NCBI RefSeq assembly: GCF_000150275.1
Contig: NW_002060964.1
Location: 509,322-573,321, forward strand
Length of the DNA: 64,000 nucleotides
Reading direction: 5' to 3'
Source of the DNA: Trichoplax adhaerens
Lineage: Eukaryota; Placozoa; Uniplacotomia; Trichoplacea; Trichoplacidae
Each line of letters opens with the position of its first letter. Positions within the stretch are counted from its first letter, which is position 1. The notes beneath the pieces are model-generated. The model saw only the letters and a program-made list of their open reading frames with translations. It did no database searches and was not told where the DNA came from. Made by a program: the position numbers and the translations under genes. Of the stretch, positions 1 through 14,299 are shown one piece after another.

Positions 1-639
1 TAGTGTAGTAGATTGGCTATAATTTACAATTAATTTATTAAATTAAGTACAAACGACTTTTTAATGGCATATCTAAGTAGTACTTCACTTCGTATTGCTA
101 TTCTATCATAATTTAAAAACACATAACTACTGTATTATTTGCAATCACTGCAGCTATTTTGTAACGTAACACCTAAAACTAAAATCTGAATGATCAGTTG
201 TGTAGATGAAAATGTATTGCTAGTCAAGTCAATATAGATCCGATGCAACCTAAAGTTATTTCAAAAGAGCTATCATACAAAATATCACGCTTTACTCAGA
301 TAAATTAGCTAGTCAAGTATACAATATAAGATGTAAGCTTATTTGCTTTTGAAAAGTACTGGTAATTAGGTCGATCTAAAATAAATATAGATCATAAACC
401 TCATTTAACAATAGTGATTATAAATGATATTTTGTTTTTGCAGGTAAAAATTTTGCAAACAGTGAGTTAGTTGATGCTTGATCTTCGTATGAATAATATT
501 TAAGCAGATAACCATAACTGATACAACTTTGGATATTAATGACAATATCCATCGACACTAGCAGAAAAAATTTTCTGCTATCGCAAAACATCTCATGAAG
601 CTATTAAAGCTAAACTGTATTTCAATCTATGATCCTTAG

Positions 640-751
640 ACGGGTTCAAGCGCGACTTAGCGAATCGGCAGGAGCAATGACCTATTTCTTCCTTGCTACT
701 GGAGTCAATGTAGGTACAGCGTTTTCATTTGTTCTAGCTATAATAGTCTAG
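640..751 (+). pseudogene. 3' terminal exon of an ENT nucleoside transporter copy (relic or end of an upstream gene)
   Basis: The block follows an AG acceptor and is 112 nt long, the same length as the last exon of the three better-preserved transporters in this window. It reads openly from phase 2 to a TAG stop, with the shared LSESAGAM and VGTAFSF motifs of the last transmembrane helix of SLC29 proteins. The DNA after the stop (to about 870) resembles the DNA after gene C. Only a very weak resemblance to the preceding 203-nt exon is visible around 505-575 and its reading frame is lost. This is therefore probably the tail of a decayed copy, though an intact upstream part with a divergent penultimate exon cannot be excluded. 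Confidence 0.7.
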
Positions 752-3700
752 CCTCTAAATATAATCAAATTTGCCATACTGGATAAGCCTTGTCATGGAG
801 AAAGTTTATTAAACACCTTATTTATATACAAATACGAAAACGATTGCTGATAAATGAGATAGCTGATGAATTTCAATGCAGAGCTAAATCTTGATTATTA
901 TTGCATCGGTATCGAGTAGTAAATTTAAATTACATATCATTATGACAGTATTTGCTATTTTAAAATAATATAATGCGAAATAATTAAGCCATATCCAATA
1001 TTATATCTAAAAAATATACTGTATATTTATCTGGCATAAAACTTGCTAATCATTTCTATCTCAATTCTTGGGATTTAAATTATTTTATATGATACTTTTG
1101 CTACAGTAATTATAACAATATCCATCCTTACATATTATACGAAATATGATTGAATCTATAAAATTTTCCTCAGTGTATTGCCATTTAGCTCAAATATCTC
1201 TAATGTACAGTATATCTTGTACTTTAACGTCATATTCCGATGATGTATGTTTAATTTACGTTTTACTTTATGTCAATTCCTTAAATAAAAGCGTTCAAAA
1301 GTGTATTCTGTATAGGATGCTGTCACAAAACAGCTTTCGTGATCGTACCTAAACTAGTCTATCTACTCTTATGATTCTCCGACTAACTCCGGAGATCCTT
1401 AGTAAGGGAAACTAACTTATTCCTATACTATAGTAATCGAGTCAATCGATAGGTTTAGGTTAATAAATATATTTATTACTAGCCCGTTTACGTTTGTCAA
1501 TTCTATTACCCGTTAGTAATTATTTGTGTAGCTGAGAGTTAGATCAGCTGCGATAAGTCTCCTAAGTCAGTTGGGGACAAGAGTACTAATGGCGTTAGTG
1601 TTTAAGACCAGTTTACAAAGGCTTAATTGTAACAAGGAGATAACCAGCATCCTGCACCGAGAACTGAGGGCTTCTTCACATTTATTATTTTCGTTGAAAA
1701 GGCCTATTAGCGGCTATAACCAGAATTCCCCTTTCGTGTGAACTTGTAGTAAAAGTATCCCACAATATCATTCTCTTAGTCAAAAGGGAATCTAAGAAAA
1801 GGCTTACAAAATTTTAGAATAGTAAAGTAATAATCTACTGTAAAGTTTTCCGAGTTCATAGTGAAGTCAAGTCCTATCTAAACTGATCTTTGCATCTCTT
1901 AAATACATTTGGTTAATTCCATTTACGAATCATAAGCTAAAATCAGACTTATGTCATCAAATAGAATATTTCACCTTAAATAGACCATCACTATCTTCTT
2001 CAATTCAAATCATTCTACTTAAAATATTACTAGTCTTTTCTTAATGTACCACACCTTTCGGTGTTGAGCATCTTCACTTATGCAGTATATAAGGTCACAC
2101 AAATCTTGTGGTATTGCATCGTTTCAGCTAGCTAATATTTGTAATCATCAATTCTAATATGTAGTTTGCAAACATCTAACATTAGCATCACAGTAATATC
2201 TATTCTTAGAAACCTATCTCTATCAAATATTGCCTTTAATATAATCAATTATGGAAAGCATCACAACAGGACTCCATTGCTGCTATGGCATGACCTGTCA
2301 TGTTGCTGCTTAGTAAATACCTAGTTCAACCTATTTTCCAGATATGGTTTTCAGTGTTATATAGCTCTGCTCAGAATATCAGCATTTCTACTAAAGACTA
2401 GTCATCTATGTAAGCATCATTGATCGGCGCATTCATGTATAAATTAAATCATAGCGTTTCGTTATTTATTTTAGCCACAGCTCCTAGCTATCGCTAGTTT
2501 AAAGGCTAAGTTACTTCAGAGATTGGAATACACAAATATGATGACGAGATTGTTCCAAAAGTAATCATAAGCCTTAATAGCAAGAGGGAAATCATACTCA
2601 ATCAAATGCTGTAGTAAACCGTGCCTTATGAAGTTAATAACTGTTATGATAATGCATAACCTAATCTTTAATTTCTTAATCCTGGTATTCCAACTTTAGT
2701 TTTAAAAATGGCTTGTTTCAGTTAAAGTTCCCTCATGTGAAGGTATGCTAGCCATGTCTAGTTGAATAACGTCCTTATTTAAGATTAATCTAATTGGATG
2801 TTTTAGAGAATCAGCAAGCAAGACAATAAAATTACAATTAAGGTCAAATTTGATCTTAAAATTCCCAAATTGGTTGAAAGTTAAAATTTCATACACACCG
2901 CATTAAGTCGTGGTTTAAAGATATTCTTAACAAGCTTCTCTGTACATAACATTCCTGCAGTATCTGGGATTACCTTAATCAAAATTTCAAAGCTTGATTT
3001 TACTATTCTTTACCCAATTTTTATTTTAAAGTTTAGCTTAACAGGATATGCGCATATGTTTAATGCTTATTAAAATCAAAATCAAAAGTTATTATGAAAG
3101 GCATTGTCTGCATGCTTTGCCTTCGAAAGCTATATATGAAATGCGAACTTCAGGATGGAAAATCTAGCAGTAGTTCTATAATTGCCCTTCCTTAGGATAT
3201 AGATATTTGTAAAATGGGGCATAATCAGTATCTTATGACAAGAACTGAAGGCTTCTATACATTTGCTCTTCTTCAGTTATGAGTTTGAAAGCTCAATCAC
3301 ATCAATATATCGACTAATTCATCCACTGCTAATATTTTCATACCACTACACGAAGCATCAATCGGAAATAAATATTTCATTAATCGGGGACATTAGTTGA
3401 TTTTAAATTTAATCTCTATAGTTGGATATCCAAATGTAGCTTATATATGATAGCAAAAGTGATGGAGGTTCGAAGAGTCAGCGGACGTGGACTTAGCAGC
3501 CATTTACAAAATTAAACGAGGGATTCTGTTAGGAAATTAATACACTATTGTAGATAGTAACAGTTACATGTTGTGAAGTAACGTGCGTGGATACTAATAC
3601 TCACAACCGAAAGTCACAAATCTGAGATAGAAATCATCATTATTTCTAGCCTTTGAGATAAAACACATGTAGAGAACAGGATTTTAGAATTAGATACGAC

Positions 3701-4490
3701 ATTTACCATTAGAGACATATGTGCTATGCTGTAGGACGCTAGCCATATCTAGTTTAATAGTATTCGTTTGATACTTATTACGTCACTACGTTTCCTAAAT
3801 TATAGAGTTTAAGAAAGTATTGTTACTGACAATGTTTTAGTGTTACAGTATAGGAAATGCTAGGATTTATAGCACTTACAAGAGTAGGAATTAATATCCA
3901 ATAGTAAATCTATATTACTCTTATTTTTAATAAAAAAGGAAAGCTATGAACGTTATTTGTAATATGATACAGCTATTAGCCAATAAGGCTTGTGATTACG
4001 TACGTAATTTAGATAAAATTATTCTTTATAAATAAGTTTATCTTTTTATCTAATTACATTATTCAGGTGTATCTGGTATTTTATTGCTAAGATAAACAGT
4101 TATTTATGAGTGTATTTATTGGTTTAAATCAGTTGATTTTTGAGCGAGAACAGCGAGTCGCGAGTTACTGAATAAAGCTCTTTTGTGGATTATAGTACAG
4201 CGAGCCTTTTAAAATGGTAGTTCTTAGGTGTTAAAGTATCAGTACTATATTCTTACTAGATCTTTCGGCAGATCAGTGTAGTAATTTGTAGAAGTAACTC
4301 AAAGCAAATGCTTTACGTTAGACTAGTAAACTTATCAGGAAGTGATCCGTGACAATACCTCATTATTAATCTAACATGGCGATATTAGATAATTATCAAG
4401 CGAGATGATTAAATTCCAGAATGGGAAAAAATAGATCTCAAAATTCTCAAATTGACCAATTATTACAATATCATTGCATTGTTATTTAAA
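752..4490. other. Gene-free AT-rich interval
   Basis: No exon of the recognised families is visible on either strand. The open frames at 1146-1352 (+) and 2702-2896 (-) have no recognisable motif and are close to the length expected by chance. Short similar pieces such as those at 2745-2765 and 3735-3760 suggest old dispersed repeats. Confidence 0.5.
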
Positions 4491-4504
4491 GATGTTCTAG
4501 ACAA

Positions 4505-4740
4505 ACCTGTAATTTAGCAAAATGTAACTACTAAAAGGACTTTAGAAGAATGATTGAATCATCTAAAGTTGCCTGCTTACATACTTTTCGTAGCACCTGC
4601 ATTCAAAATGCAAGAGAATAATAACCAGTTTTAGTGCAAATTTAGATGGATGAAGATAGCTATGTTATTGACTTATATCGGTTTTCATGTCAGTGGCAAA
4701 AGCATCGCAGGCTGCAGTAATTTATAAATAGTAAAAACAA
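4505..4740 (+). repeat. Dispersed repeat block A, copy 1
   Basis: This block resembles 14300-14520 and 16020-16150, with a shared core around the words acttttcgtagca and ctgca. In copies 1 and 2 the later part also matches (ccagttttag, gcaaatttagatg). The three copies have diverged strongly. No coding frame is shared, so it is probably an old mobile element or part of one. Confidence 0.6.
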
Positions 4741-4789
4741 TTGTTAAACTAAAATAGTAATCTATATTATTCTATGAAGAAATAGGGTA

Positions 4790-5060
4790 GTTAAGCCTAA
4801 TCAGTCCTCTATCATTCCCCTAGGGACATGGTCACACGGACACACAAAAATTGATAAGATTCTAAGTAAACTATGTCAAGCCAATCCAATTTATACATCA
4901 AACATCATTCTCAAACGTTGAAGATGGATTTTTTTCAAGTATATTGAATCGATATTACACAAATTTAAATTGAATTGCTGTATATAAAATGTTTGTGAGC
5001 AAAGACGTCGATCGGGGATGAGATGATTTCCAGTTTACAAGAGAAATGATCGTCTTACGT
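4790..5060 (-). repeat. Dispersed repeat block B, inverted copy
   Basis: The reverse complement of this block matches 14550-14830 over about 270 bp. Shared words include ctcacaaacattttat (with one or two changes), atccctaggggaa and gaggattgatt. It lies just after block A here and just after block A at 14300, but in the opposite orientation relative to A. Either B moved by itself or it was inverted in one location. Confidence 0.65.
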
Positions 5061-5099
5061 ATTATAGTAAAGCTGTGGTCATCTATAAATCTACAGCGT

Positions 5100-5630
5100 T
5101 TTGAGAACCAATTTCCCTAGAGTATTCCATCTCCATAGTCTATATATTCCAAATAATCTGCGTCATTTCCCTTAAGTATAATTTCTTAAGATCTGTATAA
5201 TAATGAAGTGACAGCCGATTACGGCAAGTAGTATTATTCATTCGGAGTAAACTCAATAAAAAATCATTAGTGAAGTGCTTAGCATGGTAATGATGCTTTT
5301 ATATCGAGTTTACGACAGTTGATTTCAAAGATTTGATGATCGAAGATCATGACAGCATGAAATCATTAAGGATGACAGCTTAATAGAGATTTTCCAACTG
5401 GAAAATTCCTATTCCGAACCTTTGCCTGCTAATCTGTGTCAACTTGAATGATAGCCTATTGAACTAGCGATTGATTATTAGCACCGTTTTTGGATCAAAG
5501 TATAATATCCAACTGACTTAGCAAAATCTAATCTAGTTAAGAAGTAGAACTGCCAATCGTTGTACCAAAGCTTCAGAAATTATGGAAACTAAACCACCTG
5601 ACAGGTAGAACTAGCGATGATGATAATACA
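5100..5630 (-). pseudogene. Decayed relative of the minus-strand membrane-protein gene at 18608-19260
   Basis: Stretches such as the one around aatttccctagagtatt (near 5110) and the one beginning gcttcagaaattatgg (near 5571) match 18694-18712 and 19183-19250 in the same order and orientation. The frames carry several stops, so this looks like a dead copy. On the minus strand just upstream (about 5650-5720) a short ankyrin-like stretch LSAAKDEEVRHILSK can be read, ending in a stop. That reading is tentative. Confidence 0.45.
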
Positions 5631-5639
5631 AAAATAATG

Positions 5640-7429
5640 TTGGCTTTATTTAGATAAAATATGTCTAACTTCTTCATCTTTGGCAGCGGATAAGATTGAG
5701 TTCAATCCTAGCCTTGAGCAACGCTTTGTTATTTCTTGATAGACCGGTTAATTCTTCTAATGACTGTTAGGAAATAGAGTCCAATAACCGATTAAATAAT
5801 TCGCAGATAACGTTCAATTTATTCTTTACCTTTGATATAACAGTTGCTATTCTGTGTCTGTTATATCCAATTCTAAGAATGGAATAATCCATTTCCAGTC
5901 ATAGAACTGTTTGTGATAAATATCCATTGTAGCATATCCTAAAGTCATCTGATTGATTACAGACTAGGGGTATGCTAGTACGAAAATGGAAAAGCAGACA
6001 AACCGCAGCTTGTTCTAACTATTTAGTATTACCGTCACGGAATAGAAATTCTCTTCTTATGATTTTAATAACATACTATTTCTATTCTAACACTGAAATA
6101 GTCAATAATTTATCTCCCAAATGTAAAGGATGTAATCGTCTACAGTACAGTATGTATTAATTTTTTGGGTGAATATTACAGTAGCAAACTTAGATTACCT
6201 AAACTAGGGACAGCTAGATCTCAGACTGAACTCCCTCTCGAAGCTATAGTTATCGCTACTAAATTATCTACTAAAACTACTGGACTATTCTAACGACTAA
6301 ATATGCGAGTAGCATCTTTGACGTTAATGATCTCCTGCAGGCTGGTGCCGGTATCTTACTATTGATCATCGAATTTTTCCGTTTTTCCGTTGTCCGCTCG
6401 TTATTTTATGATATTTTAATAATTTCTATTAGTGTTTGTATTATCCAAATGGCTTGAATTAATTTGAGGGTTTATACTGTAGGCATTTCTGGCCAGTATA
6501 TAACATAAAAACGATTCGTTTTTATACCGTAAAATAATAGAAAAGTTTAATCTTACGCCATAGTTTTCTTACCGTATATGCCTATTTCACCTGTAGAAGC
6601 TTTATTTACTGAGATTGGAGATCAATTTAGTGTTTTCAAGTACATCAATCAAAGATCAACTATCGCAGCTAGTTATTATTCAGATCAAGATAGTGGTGAT
6701 CACTACTATTAGACCCTCTGTCGTTTTTCTTCAAGTGTAATAGAACCAGTTCACATGCTCATGGATATAGAGCAAAAATTTTTGATTATTACATACATTA
6801 AATGATCTATATGGAGATCTAAATAAAACACAATCAGTAAAACAGGTGATACACCACTGTCTTAATGTATCGATAAGCTGGATTCGAGTTCCTCTCTAAA
6901 TCAAATCATCTCGTTTTACTTTATAAACTACGCTGTTTAATTCATTTCCAAATCCACATTTCTCAACACAGCAGGTGCCTAACTTCATAAAATTCGAACA
7001 AAATCGCATAGGTACTAATACTATTGGAACTGCTATCTAATATTATTCCTTAGAATAACTTAGTAGCCAATTATAGTTAATACTTATTCAGATATCGCTA
7101 TACACTACCATCATCTCATGAATAATTCATATTATTTCATTATTTCCATTATTATCTATCAATCTTAATTCTCATACCATATTTGTTAAGCATATCTGAT
7201 TCTAATGAATTAGCCAACAAAATTAAAATCATTAACTCCATCTCCAGTGAGTAATATCTATACTCCAATCATAAACGGCATTCAAAAATGATTTTCTTTT
7301 GAAACTCATGGAAAACTCGATACTTGGATAAGGATAATCTTAACTAAGAATTTTGATCGTTTTACATAATAGGAGTATTTTCAATCGATTTACAATTTAG
7401 TTACTAATTCAATTTTATTTTTATTTCAG
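5640..7429. other. Interval upstream of transporter A with no certain gene
   Basis: The DNA around 6220-6290 resembles 16370-16440, part of an insertion in the broken transporter copy, so repeats extend here. The open frame at 5972-6160 has no recognisable motif. A candidate first exon for transporter A is listed separately. Confidence 0.4.
6578..6639 (+). CDS. Candidate N-terminal exon of transporter A
   Basis: An ATG opens a frame of 20 codons plus two bases ending at a GT donor (gtacat). Its phase is exactly the one needed to join the exon at 7430, giving an FSVFK-YYIVYF junction that resembles the PKDK-YNMVYF junction seen in gene D. The short acidic start would fit the cytosolic tail of an ENT protein. 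The donor is not strong, no matching exon was found for gene C, and the link rests on phase alone. Confidence 0.28.
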
Positions 7430-10400
7430 GTACTACATAGTTTATTTCTTATTACTTATTCTTGGGATTACTACTACCTTGCCAATGCACATATTTTATA
7501 CTGCATCAACGGTAAGGGAATATTCATTATCATTTTTCAATGGATTTGCTCAGCAGTCGGAAATAGTGCTGATTAATGTGATTTACTTCTTCAATTAATT
7601 TATGTGAACATCTGCTGACGCAGTACTTTTCAGCTCAGTTGGAAGGAACACCATATCAGCATGTTATCGAGAATTATATGATGTTAGCTTATAGCTTACC
7701 TACTATAATTGTTGGCGCAGTGAATATTATGCTGCTTCGAAGGTAAGCGGGCTTTGAAATTAATCGCTATCGATTTTGATAATCATAGCTTTAAATCTAT
7801 CCTATCAGCAAATGATCAACAGCTAAGGCGCATATAATATATATATTTTATTCTTGCTCTAGAATTGATGTAAGAAAGCGTATTATATTCTCTCTATCAG
7901 TTCTCATAGTCTCTTTTATAGCTACGACTGTCCTGGCCAAATTGAACACATCCAACTGTAAGTGTAGTTAAGCAAAATTCTCACAGTTTACAATCCAATC
8001 CAACGGTATTGTTACCACTATCAGTGAAAGAACTCTCGAATTACTGAGTGCGCCCGATTATGTATTGTGGTGTATGATTTTCGATAGATAGTCGCGGTAA
8101 AGGGTATTAGACATTCAAATACTAATTGGGGATTTCACTTCAATTCTAACTGTCAGCAAAGTTGAACGCAAACTTTATTTATAAATCAGTCAATTCAAAG
8201 TAATTCCATGCAAACATTAGTTATCGGTCCATAAATAAAATTATAAAAATTACGCTCGTATCTATTGAAAATATATAAAGCGTCGTAGATAAAGTAATAC
8301 TAGCACATTTCTAGATTAGTAATCTTAAGGAAACCATGTTACGATATCTATGCAAAATTTGCTGCATAACAGGTATATTAATTAGTTTATCTATTGTTTA
8401 GAGATGGTTTAGCTCATTTTTAAATGATTTTTGATAACGCAAGTTGTGATGTAATTGTAATGTCTAGTATGCGGCGATCAGCTTAGGACTGTACTAATAA
8501 AATTATCGTATGGTTGATTAGGATTATCTTACCCTTGTTATAAATTACTTTAATAATTAGGACAGTAATTTAAACCATTTCATTGGAATAGGTAGACTTT
8601 GATTATAACCTTTTCCTACACTATAACTTGCGAATTAATTAATTTACGTCGTAAGACTTTAAAATCGTTATTTCTAACCTAAGGTATCCTCTCTCAAATG
8701 CATTTTAAACCAGATGGCTAAAATTTGGATAATACTCATGTTAATAATTCTATAATCGATGCAGTCAGTAATCGTTATAATTTTTCAGCTCGAATCACTG
8801 CTTTAATTTGATAATTGCATGCAATTTCTAAAATGCTGGCATAAAATAACTTTGGTAAAAATTACTCAAGGGATAAATGCCGTATAAACTATAGATCAAT
8901 TTATTCTTTTTCTACTTGTATTACAGGGAAATATACCTTTTTCGTTCTAACTCTAACGATCATCGTCCTGAGCAGCAGTAAGTAGGAAATGAATAATTGA
9001 GTAGCATCGACAAATTACCATAATGAATAGATATGGTTTCATTAAACCAAATAGATTCGTAGCTTTATAACCATGATTTTCTAAATCAATAAATAAGAGG
9101 TAACTAAAATCAATATGTTGCAATAGCTCATCGAATATGAGCGATAATCCTTAAAATGCTAAAAGATTAAAGTTCTAATACCTTAATCTTGTTACTTTAT
9201 ACGCGATATCAATATAGTTTATATATATATTACTTCCTGAATGTATTAATATAGCTTACAAGATAAAACCGTACATATTCACGATTTCACTTTAAACTAA
9301 GATTAGAACAAGATTACAGTTTTGAATGGTACCATTTGACTTCTTACTCTCATCCACTAGTTAATTCTATAGGTAATCATATGTGCCTATAAGATCAACT
9401 ATTTTAGACTACTCTTGCCTTACAGTAGCTTAATCAGTGTGAGGCTGTTAACTGCCTATCAAAACTAAATGCGATAGCATCCTTTAGGACACGACGGTTT
9501 AATACGTAATATCTGCTGATTTTAATCCAGCTAATAGTACCATGTTCTACCTGCAGCACTAAGCAGTTTAGAAAAATCGTGATAGTCTTACATGTAAGTG
9601 ATAATTCAGTGAGATTATGGCCTAATGCTCTTCTTCATATTATTTTGTTTGAAAGTGCCGAATAAATATTTCGTTTTCTTCAATTTTAGCCATCATCGAT
9701 ACGTCATAAGAAGTAGTTTATCTTGTACATTAATAATAAAAGCTAATAACTGCAAGGTCTTAAGCTCGTGATTGGGAGGATTAATATGCATCTATATTAG
9801 GCTTTAAATGTAGATTCCTTCTTAACCAACATTTGCTGTTCTATTCTCGCTCTATGCTCTTTTCCTGCAAATGAAACCATAAAGCATTTGGGGGTACAAT
9901 TTATTGTGCAAGCCTTTTCGGATTGGTTAGCATTTTTCCTAAAGAATATTCGCAAGCCCTAATTATTGGGAATGTAAGAGATTTAAGACGCTTTAATACT
10001 ATTATGGAAATAATTTTGTAATTAATGAACATTTAAAATTTACTACATTAAATTAGAATAAAGCTTTAATCACAGATTGGTGCTCATTTATTCCCTTTAG
10101 TTTGCGGCAGCGTATTAATAATAGAATACATTGCTTGAAACTTTCTTGTAGGCTCTATCCGGCATCTTTACTGCGCTAGCCAATATCATGTCTTTAGTCG
10201 GTATGATAGAAGTAATTACTGTCAATGAGGAAAAATATTTTCATCGTTGCAGACTAATATCACTTAATAGTAGTCAAAAGTTTTCTGCATCTATTCTAAT
10301 ACAAACTGCTTTCTAATCATTCCTTTAGTTACGCATTCTGCCAGGCGCAGCGGAGTGGGCTACTTTATTAGTGGAACTGCAATACTGGTGATAGCCATGA

Positions 10401-13400
10401 TTATTCAACTAGTACTGGAGAAAAATGTCAGTTTTGAATGTACTATCTAGTCATAAGTTTTAGATAGCAACATGTAGTTTTGTTACGAGAACAAAGCTCA
10501 ATTATAAAGTCTATAGAGTCGTAAATTAAATGTCATAAGTGATTTAAGCTTAATTTTCATCTTAGGTCTTCGCAAGATATTATATGAAAGCGCATCTAGA
10601 ATACGGTCAGGATCTCATCAATTAATTTTAATAGGAGTAAAAATTTCGATTGATGATCATTATAATGAGTGGATAGTTATATAGTACAATTATTAAATGG
10701 ATTCATGATAGATGTGCAGCAGAAAAAGAAATTGCTGGAAGATGATGAAGCACAACTCAGTGATACTGATGACGAAGATATGTATGTTCCATACGGAAAT
10801 AATAAATTGAAGCGTCTACATTATGTTTTCATGAAGGTAATCCAGTATGCTAGCATAATAAACCGACAACTTTAGATATTGCAGCGGCTTATAATGGAAG
10901 AAGAATATTTTACCAATATAATCTATACCTTTATTTCTTTCTAGATATGGCCCATTGCATTAGCCGCATTCTGGTGTAATGTGATTTCCTTTTGTGTATT
11001 TCCAAGCGTCGTAACTCGTGGTATTTCTATTTATCGAAAAAGTAACACCTTATTAACAGGTATCTATGTTTATTACTGTAATAATAATGATTCAGTAATA
11101 AGACTAAGGTATCGGGCATGATATCAATCTTGGACTTTGGTATCTTCATAGAAACGATATAGTTGAGTTACTAGTAAGAGAATTAAATTATAAACAAGCT
11201 GCCACCATGGCTTTTGATACCATTAATCCCATCCTCTTTAAGGATGGTATCCTTTCCTTTATACTATAAAAGAAAAGAGAGTTTTGCATAGGATGGCTAT
11301 AGAATCAAAGCAGAAAGGATATACCAATAAAGCATTACGTTAATGTGTGTAACTGTTAGTATTGAACGTCATCGTCACATTTAGAACTGCCACGGTCTTG
11401 ATATTAAAAACTTATTCCATGAAAACCTCTGAATGCTATACTAAAGTAGTAAATACGCTGCCGTATTGTTTTTGCATGCACAGTGTAATAAATCAGTGCC
11501 TCGAAGATTGCGCTACTCTAAGATGGTATATGCTGTAATGATATAGCTTGTGATCCAGTTTTAATTGGACATTAAGCTGTTCAATAGTCATTAATATATT
11601 CCAGAGATTACGCAAATCTACCGCTCTCAATTGTGTCTATGCAATGTTATGTTATTAGCAGTTGATTTTTCGTTTATATTTCTGTCTCTATCATAACATA
11701 AGCACTCAGAGAAGTCTTAATGAAAGTAAATGTTACGATATCTCTGATCGTACGTGCTGTTTATACAAAGAGCAATACCAAAGCATTCCATAGTCTTACA
11801 GAAAACGCAAGGAAGAATTTCCAACTCTAAAAACACTTAATCGCTTTAAAAAAACACTTAAAATACTACTGTAAATTGCAAGCGACAGGCTCATGAAGCA
11901 TTTAATACCGGTAATCCTCTGTATTAACGACATTATCTTATGGCTAAATCAAGCATCTTAGTTTCCGCTTTTGATAACTATCCATACTCAAACAGAAATG
12001 CCACTGAAATCTCTAACCCCGATACGTTATGAATATTATAAAAGGGATTTTTATTTTAATGTAAATAAAAAATTATATTGCACGTCTGTTAGATACAATA
12101 TTATAGGTGTCAATCTAACTCGTATACTGTTGAAGTAATTTTATTTTTTTATTACATTATACCAGGTCCTCTATTTATACCTGTAACATGCTTTCTAATG
12201 GATGCTACTGCCGATATTGTTGGTCGAATTCTCTCCAGATGGATACTATTTGTAAGTTAAGGAATGCATTTATGACATTATTGATAAGGCATGAAAGATT
12301 ATCCTTTAAAAAATGAGTCTAATAACATTGAATTAAAACTGCTTATATACATAATCTAAATTGTAGCAAACAAGTAATTTTCTGCAAATTTATGCTATAA
12401 TATTTTTTATCAAACGCGCATCTTCTTCAAAGCAACAGTTACAATTGTAGATGATGTACTTAATTGATTAATTAATGGTGATTTCATTAGTTAAAACAAC
12501 TTATTATTAATACATCAATATGCACTGATGAGGATGAAATGATACATTTGCAATGAGCTGATAAATTATTTACAAACTAAAATTAGAATTATAACGTTCA
12601 TTACTAATCGTATAGCAAACTAGATCAGGCCAGATTTTTCATTGCAGTTCACGTCTTTAAACAATTCTTCCACATTTATGCCATATAATAGAATGAACCT
12701 TTATAAGTGTACAATAGCTAATATTAGCTAAGTAGCCAATTTGCTCCTTCATTTATTAAAATATATTTTACGATAAAGCTGCCATGATTAGTACCATTGA
12801 TCAAACTTTAGCACGATATATTAGAATTAAGTTTGTATATAAAATTAAATGGCCACAAAAAATGATTTTATCAATTTCTTAATTAATCAGTAAAAGAACT
12901 TGATTGTTTTTAATTTCTATTTCATAACCTGAATGTAAATGGATCTAGCCTAGGCAAAATCAAGGGATATTGTTGCTTTTAATATCCTTATGCAGAGTTA
13001 TCTTTATCCCACTCTTCCTTTATTGTAATATCCATCCACGAAAGCATCTGCCAGTAAAGATCTACAGCGATATCGCTTATATGGTATTGATTATGCTGTG
13101 TGGCTTTTCTCATGGGTATATAACTACGTTATGTACTATGTATGCGGGAAAGTAAGTTCCATATTTAGCTTAAAGTAGGTTCAACTTTGCATTTATAGCT
13201 ATTCGTCATTTCACCAAATTTATTGATTATAAATGAGAAAATTTTAAAGATATTGCACATAAGATCATACCTTATCGAATTACTTAATCCTATCATGTAA
13301 TTCTACAATATTATTTTTAGGCGAGTTCCACCTCAATTTAGCGAATCGGCAGGAGCAATTATCTATTATTTCGTTACTGTTGGGATTGCCGCAGGTACAG

Positions 13401-13432
13401 CGGCATCATTTGTAGCAGTTTCAATACTTTAG
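7430..13432 (+). CDS. Equilibrative nucleoside transporter (SLC29/ENT family), gene A
   Basis: Thirteen exons are supported: 7430-7511, 7624-7742, 7863-7957, 8927-8977, 9885-9973, 10152-10200, 10329-10426, 10566-10605, 10712-10836, 10945-11059, 12166-12251, 12949-13151 and 13321-13432. They encode about 420 residues plus a first exon that is uncertain. ENT proteins move nucleosides across membranes by facilitated diffusion through about 11 helices. Visible family marks are the GGTIYCASLFGLVSIFP helix, the TADIVGR turn, RVIFIPLFLYCNIHPRKHLP, and the last helix with SAGAI. The helix 6-7 loop is acidic (DTDDED) after VQQKKKLL. All borders are GT..AG and no exon carries a stop. TM1 reads TLPMHIF where mammalian ENT1 has LLPWNFF, so substrate use may differ. 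The 10-11 intron of 1.1 kb is the start of the duplicated segment. Confidence 0.86.
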
Positions 13433-14115
13433 TTTATCGACATTATAGGATGCTAAAGATACTATATTTGATCTGTTGAAAATTTTTGTATTTCGTATTT
13501 ATTTGAAAACTGAACATTTACCATATGAATGATAGAAAACAAGGCATAAGATATGATTACAGATTATGCCATGAAAGATTTCCTTGCATTTATCATAAAA
13601 TCTATCAATAATTATATCTGAACTTTATATGAGAGAAGTAATATACTTTGATTTCAATAAATTTGCAAATATTAACGCAGTTTATAAATATATGATTGAT
13701 TACTTATTGAGGGATTGATGATATCTATGACGACAAAGTTATAGTATCGAATAATAACTGGTTATCAAGATTATCTTACAATTATAAATCTCTACTTCCT
13801 GTACTGATGCCAGCCTTTCCTTCGAATATCTTGACACAGGCATCTGAAGTATGCAATTTCAATGACAACAAATCCTCAATGCCTACCCCATTAAGCAGCA
13901 ATAGATCATAATCTCAGTATCATAACTATAGGTTAAAATAAATTTACAGATAGCTTGATGATTAAGCCTTCAAGGGCGTGAGAAGCCTCAATATATAGCA
14001 CGTTATGAATGAAGTGGATTCGAGACATGAACCTCAATATCATCGTAACGAGATCTGTAGATAGCTCAATAACTTCATCTTGAAAGGTACAATAATCCTC
14101 AATGCAGATAAAATT
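11190..14115 (+). repeat. Source copy of a segmental duplication of about 2.9 kb
   Basis: From within the long intron of gene A to about 680 bp past its stop, this segment matches 14985-17825 in the same orientation (for example gccaccatggctttt against gccaccttggctttc near the left edge). Both exons and flanking DNA are shared, so this was a DNA-level tandem duplication and not retroposition. Confidence 0.8.
13670..14115 (+). repeat. Repeat family with internal subunits, copy 1
   Basis: The segment resembles 17380-17825 and 43850-44465. Within each copy, phrases of the type cctcaatg.c and atatcatcgtaa.gagatct recur every 100-120 bp, so the element itself is built of tandem subunits. Copy 1 and copy 2 sit at the end of the segmental duplication. 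Copy 3 lies 26 kb away between prosaposin genes E and F, showing that the family is dispersed. Confidence 0.7.
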
Positions 14116-14299
14116 CCTGTTTTCTTCAGGTTAGAGTCTCACTTTTGCTTGAGTGAACTTTTTATCCTATACTATTAGTTATGCTGTCTTGTTTACTACT
14201 TACTATACATATTATTTTTCTTCTCTTCATTTATTAACTAGCTAATTTCCTTATCACAAAATTGATATAGTAAAATTTATCTGAGTATGTTTACTATAG

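Noticed and set aside
6875-6900. Possible tRNA B box (ggattcgagttcc)
   Set aside because: It has an extra base against the consensus, no A box or acceptor-stem pairing was found around it, and a related phrase occurs at 14017 in repeat DNA.
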